Part shown: positions 7,527 through 9,263 of the stretch, one piece after another
Position numbering within the stretch: position 1 is the first letter of the stretch
Layout: every line of letters begins with the position of its first letter
Origin: Nevskiales bacterium
GTDB taxonomy: Bacteria; Pseudomonadota; Gammaproteobacteria; Nevskiales; Nevskiaceae
NCBI GenBank assembly: GCA_022616655.1
Contig: JAKEEJ010000067.1
Coordinates: 1 to 9,263 of the forward strand
Length of the DNA stretch: 9,263 nt
Direction of reading: 5' to 3'
Made by a program: the position numbers and the translations under genes
Notes under the pieces: model-generated
Database searches by the model: none
Seen by the model: the letters and a program-made list of their open reading frames with translations, nothing else
What the model was told of the DNA's origin: nothing

Positions 7527-8252
7527 TCAGTCGCCGCCGACCTGTTCCGCACGCCGCCGATATTGGCACCATTCGCAATCCAGTTTTGGTTCCGGCGCGC
7601 ACTCCGACGAGACCGCCGCCACCGCGCGGCGCCAGGTTTCCAGCACCCAGCCTGCATTCCCGTCGTACGGGATCAGCGCCAGATCAAACCGCAGATTTCC
7701 CCCGAACGTCCCGGCCTTTGCATCGCCGTTGGCGTATACAAACCACGCCCGGTCACTCACTTCAAATCCCTTCTGCCGCAGCAGAAACTGGTACACCTCC
7801 ACCTGCCGCGGATAACTCGGGAACAGCGTCTGCGCCGTCGGCGCCTGTGCTTTTGCCGTCGCCTTGTAGTCCGCCACAATCAAACGGCCCGAGGGCTCCG
7901 TCCATACATCGTCCACCGCTCCGAAGAACGTCCAGCCCGTCTCCGGATCCGCCCAGCGCACACCGGTAAAATTGGCGCGCCACCGGTCCAGCTCGGGATG
8001 TGAGAACGGCACCGCCTCAATTCCCGCCGGCCCGAACAGCGGGTGCGGCTGGCGGCGCGCCCGGTAACCGTCGAACTCCGCCTTCAGCAAGGCATCCACG
8101 GCGTTGTTCAAGGTGAATGGCGGCCCCGATGGCCGGCGCACCCGCTGCCGTACGTCCAGGTAGAAGCACCGCGGGCACTCCAGAAACAGCTCAATCTTGG
8201 AGCGACTCAGCGCCCTCTGGTCCAGCGAACTGCGTCCGGTTCTGCCTGCCAT
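7527..8252 (-). CDS. Stand-alone PD-(D/E)XK nuclease-like protein with two CxxC pairs
   Basis: A 241-residue protein of the PD-(D/E)XK phosphodiesterase superfamily, Cas4/RecB-AddB nuclease-like (PDDEXK_1 style). Core motifs in order: helix LSRSKIELFLECPRCFYLD (15-33), GAVDDVW (111-117) carrying the motif II aspartate, IVADYKATAK (125-134) with Asp128-x-Lys130 as motif III, and QVEVY (150-154) as the QxxxY helix typical of RecB/Cas4 nucleases. Cys26/Cys29 near the N-terminus and Cys226/Cys229 near the C-terminus form a CxxC...CxxC arrangement that could bind an iron-sulfur cluster or zinc, as Cas4 and AddB do with related cysteines; Cys218 is an extra one. The active site looks intact. The start at 8252 has an excellent ribosome binding site, GGAGG at 8262-8258, five bases away; upstream ATGs at 8270, 8288 and 8312 are in frame but less well placed. 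No helicase, cas gene or transposase adjoins it. Its biological role is unknown to me. Confidence 0.8.
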   Translation of the reverse strand: MAGRTGRSSLDQRALSRSKIELFLECPRCFYLDVRQRVRRPSGPPFTLNNAVDALLKAEFDGYRARRQPHPLFGPAGIEAVPFSHPELDRWRANFTGVRWADPETGWTFFGAVDDVWTEPSGRLIVADYKATAKAQAPTAQTLFPSYPRQVEVYQFLLRQKGFEVSDRAWFVYANGDAKAGTFGGNLRFDLALIPYDGNAGWVLETWRRAVAAVSSECAPEPKLDCEWCQYRRRAEQVGGD

Positions 8253-8257
8253 CACAT

Positions 8258-8262
8258 CCTCC
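8258..8262 (-). promoter_or_regulatory. Ribosome binding site deciding the nuclease-like gene start
   Basis: On the minus strand GGAGG sits five bases before the ATG at 8252. It is among the strongest Shine-Dalgarno matches in the window and is the main reason to prefer this start over the in-frame ATGs at 8270, 8288 and 8312. Confidence 0.7.
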
Positions 8263-8302
8263 GCACCCATTGCCACCCGCGCGACCATATTACGTGCAGT
8301 CC

Positions 8303-8331
8303 TTGAGTTCATCGGCCGACGGGCGTAGTCT
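8303..8331 (+). promoter_or_regulatory. Candidate sigma-70 promoter for the parD-parE pair
   Basis: TTGAGT at 8303-8308 (four of six to the -35 consensus) and TAGTCT at 8326-8331 (three of six to -10) are spaced by exactly 17 bases. The -10 abuts the inverted repeat at 8331-8347, so a repressor bound there would cover the start site. The matches are weak individually; position and spacing give the support. Confidence 0.4.
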
Positions 8332-8347
8332 TGGCAAAGATTGCCAA
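8331..8347. promoter_or_regulatory. Perfect inverted repeat, probable ParD/ParDE autoregulatory operator
   Basis: TTGGCAA (8331-8337), spacer AGA, TTGCCAA (8341-8347): a perfect 7-bp inverted repeat ending ten bases before the parD ATG. Type II antitoxins with a ribbon-helix-helix N-terminus, as predicted for ParD, bind such palindromes to repress their own operon. That it is bound here is inference. Confidence 0.6.
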
Positions 8348-8357
8348 TGAGTTCGCC

Positions 8358-8597
8358 ATGCCTGCCACGATGAACATTTCCCTCCCGGAACCGCTCAAGA
8401 AGTTCGTGGACAATCAGGTCCGGAAAGCAGGGTACGCCGGTGCCTCGGACTACGTACGCGAGCTGATCCGCGACCATCGGAAGCGTGTGGCCGCCGATGA
8501 CCTCCGCGGCCTGATTGCGGAAGGCCTGGCCTCAGGCGCTCCAAAACCCGCGGACAAGCACTACTGGACGGCAAAACGCAAACAACTGGGCGCATGA
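8358..8597 (+). CDS. parD: ParD-family (CC2985-like) antitoxin
   Basis: A 79-residue type II antitoxin. The N-terminus MNISLPEPLKKFVDNQV (5-21) followed by AGASDYVRELIRD (28-40) is the ribbon-helix-helix DNA-binding and dimerisation domain of ParD proteins; the rest, charged and probably disordered, would wrap the toxin. It should neutralise the ParE-like protein encoded next and, with it, repress the operon. The start at 8358 is preferred (family proteins often begin MP..MNISLP); ATG at 8370 would give 75 residues, and a TTG at 8331 lies inside the operator and is unlikely. The stop overlaps the parE start as ATGA, the usual coupled arrangement with the antitoxin first. Confidence 0.92.
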   Translation: MPATMNISLPEPLKKFVDNQVRKAGYAGASDYVRELIRDHRKRVAADDLRGLIAEGLASGAPKPADKHYWTAKRKQLGA

Positions 8598-8917
8598 CCA
8601 AACCGGTCGTCCAGCGCCCACGCGCGGACCGTGATATTGACGACGTCTTTGCTCATCTGAGAAAGGGGTCTCCGACTGCCGCGCGCAAGTTTCTGGATTC
8701 TGTGGTGACCGCTTACCGCATGCTTTCCGAGCATCCCGCCTCGGGCTCGACCCGTCATGCTCCGTCCTGCCCAGAATTGCCCTACCCGTTGCGTTTCCAT
8801 CCGTTGAATGATTTTCCCCGCATTCTGATCTATTACATGGACCGTCCCGATGCCGTCGAAATCATTCGCATCTGGGATGCAGCTCGGGGGCTTGAAGCGC
8901 TGCTCCCGGACCCGTAA
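8594..8917 (+). CDS. parE: ParE/RelE-superfamily toxin
   Basis: A 107-residue toxin-like protein. The order of elements fits ParE: an N-terminal strand (VVQRPRADRDIDDVFAHL, 5-22), two helices with ARKFLDSVVTAYRMLSEHPASG (30-51), then strands around LRFHPLNDFPRILIYYMDR (66-84) and VEIIRIWDAARGLEALL (88-104). ParE proteins usually poison DNA gyrase, RelE relatives cleave mRNA; the target here cannot be told. The C-terminal motif, often HGARD in ParE proteins, reads DAARG here, although the flanking Arg92 and Arg98 and the LEALL end are kept. Translation is coupled to parD by the four-base ATGA overlap. The stop TAA is at 8915-8917. Confidence 0.88.
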   Translation: MTKPVVQRPRADRDIDDVFAHLRKGSPTAARKFLDSVVTAYRMLSEHPASGSTRHAPSCPELPYPLRFHPLNDFPRILIYYMDRPDAVEIIRIWDAARGLEALLPDP

Positions 8918-9054
8918 GGGAGCGCACACCACGTCTTGCAGCACGGATCCTTCAGAAACAGTTCAATGCCTTTTCTCCCGGAGATTATCCGATCCCAACC
9001 AAATGCTGAAAAGCGAAAAACCATCAATGCACCACGAATAATCGGCAAGAACCC
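8918..9054. other. Gap between parE and the acyl-CoA carboxylase gene
   Basis: In 137 bases I find no gene or repeat. The small stem 8902-8907/8918-8923 overlaps the parE stop but lacks a T-tract. AATAAT at 9037-9042 is a -10-like box close to the next ATG, without a convincing -35. ATGs at 9003 and 9027 are out of frame with the downstream gene. Confidence 0.4.
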
Positions 9055-9263
9055 ATGACCACCAACGATCCCTATCGCCTTGAAGAACTGGCCGAACGCG
9101 AGGCCCGTGCCCGCGAAATGGGCGGCGCGGACAAGCTCGCGCGCCAACAGTCCAAGAGCCGCCTCAACGCGCGTCAACGCATCGAGCGTCTGCTGGATCC
9201 CGACAGCTTTGACGAGCACGGCCTGCTCGCCGTCAGCGACCGGCCGGAGATGGCCGACAAAAC
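9055..9263 (+). CDS. Acyl-CoA carboxylase carboxyltransferase (beta) subunit, 5' end only
   Basis: The 69 residues visible are the N-terminus of a biotin-dependent acyl-CoA carboxylase beta subunit of the propionyl-/methylcrotonyl-CoA carboxylase type. These enzymes move carboxyl from carboxybiotin to an acyl-CoA. The supporting pattern is EREARAREMGGADKLARQ (14-31), then SRLNARQRIERLLDPDSFDE (35-54), matching the family's MGG..+...Q...G+L.ARERI..LLDPGSF.E. Substrate (propionyl, methylcrotonyl, acetyl or geranyl-CoA) cannot be assigned from this piece. The ATG at 9055 is the only in-frame start nearby; no strong ribosome binding site is visible. The gene continues past the window's right edge. 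Confidence 0.88.
   Translation, partial: MTTNDPYRLEELAEREARAREMGGADKLARQQSKSRLNARQRIERLLDPDSFDEHGLLAVSDRPEMADK

Noticed and set aside
7527..8252. A cas4 gene of a CRISPR system
   Set aside because: The nuclease motifs are similar, but there is no CRISPR array or other cas gene nearby, and the C-terminal cysteine spacing differs from the usual Cas4 cluster.
8358..8917. Evidence of a mobile island around the toxin-antitoxin pair
   Set aside because: No integrase, transposase, direct repeats or tRNA edge is visible; accessory gene content alone is not enough.
8901..8923. Terminator hairpin at the parE stop
   Set aside because: Only a 6-bp stem with a 10-base loop and no T-tract; it also overlaps coding sequence.

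Overview
The window looks like chromosomal DNA from a GC-rich proteobacterium, most likely a gammaproteobacterium. The grounds are the gene order rpe-trpE-trpG-trpD-trpC, the E. coli-type SpeD, the GC-rich codon use, and short palindromic or heptad repeats in the gaps between genes. The genus cannot be fixed from the sequence alone. No rRNA, tRNA, CRISPR array or insertion sequence was seen, and no gap between genes exceeds 300 bases.

Layout. Positions 1-1326, minus strand: a four-helix membrane protein of the CopD-like family, then purC, which runs off the left edge; the two genes overlap by one base. Positions 1407-6570, plus strand: rpe, then trpE, trpG, trpD and trpC, then an OsmC-family gene. 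The four trp genes overlap each other by four bases (ATGA, GTGA, ATGA), so translation is probably coupled. Positions 6696-7505, plus: speD, with a TTG start. Positions 7527-8252, minus: a stand-alone PD-(D/E)XK nuclease-like protein with two CxxC pairs, converging tightly on speD. Positions 8358-8917, plus: a parD/parE-type toxin-antitoxin pair behind a perfect inverted repeat that is a good operator candidate. Positions 9055-9263, plus: the start of an acyl-CoA carboxylase carboxyltransferase subunit.

How the genes work together. TrpE and TrpG form anthranilate synthase. TrpD adds the phosphoribosyl group and TrpC closes the indole ring, so the cluster encodes chorismate to indole-3-glycerol phosphate; trpF, trpB and trpA are not here. 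Rpe (pentose phosphate or Calvin cycle) and PurC (purines) draw on the same pentose/PRPP pool. SpeD makes decarboxylated S-adenosylmethionine for spermidine. The nuclease-like gene and the toxin-antitoxin pair are the accessory part.

Most notable points. (1) An 84-bp G/C-rich palindromic repeat at the trpE-trpG junction is read in frame and gives TrpE a basic tail of about 37 residues, while the four-base overlap with trpG is kept. (2) Two elements built from 7-bp units in inverted arms occupy the rpe-trpE gap and the osmC 3' end; the first covers the place where a trpE ribosome binding site would be expected. (3) The phosphoglycolate phosphatase gene that often lies between rpe and trpE is absent. 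(4) The nuclease-like protein is probably uncharacterised. I see no complete new multi-gene system; the nuclease-like gene is the best single candidate for new biology.
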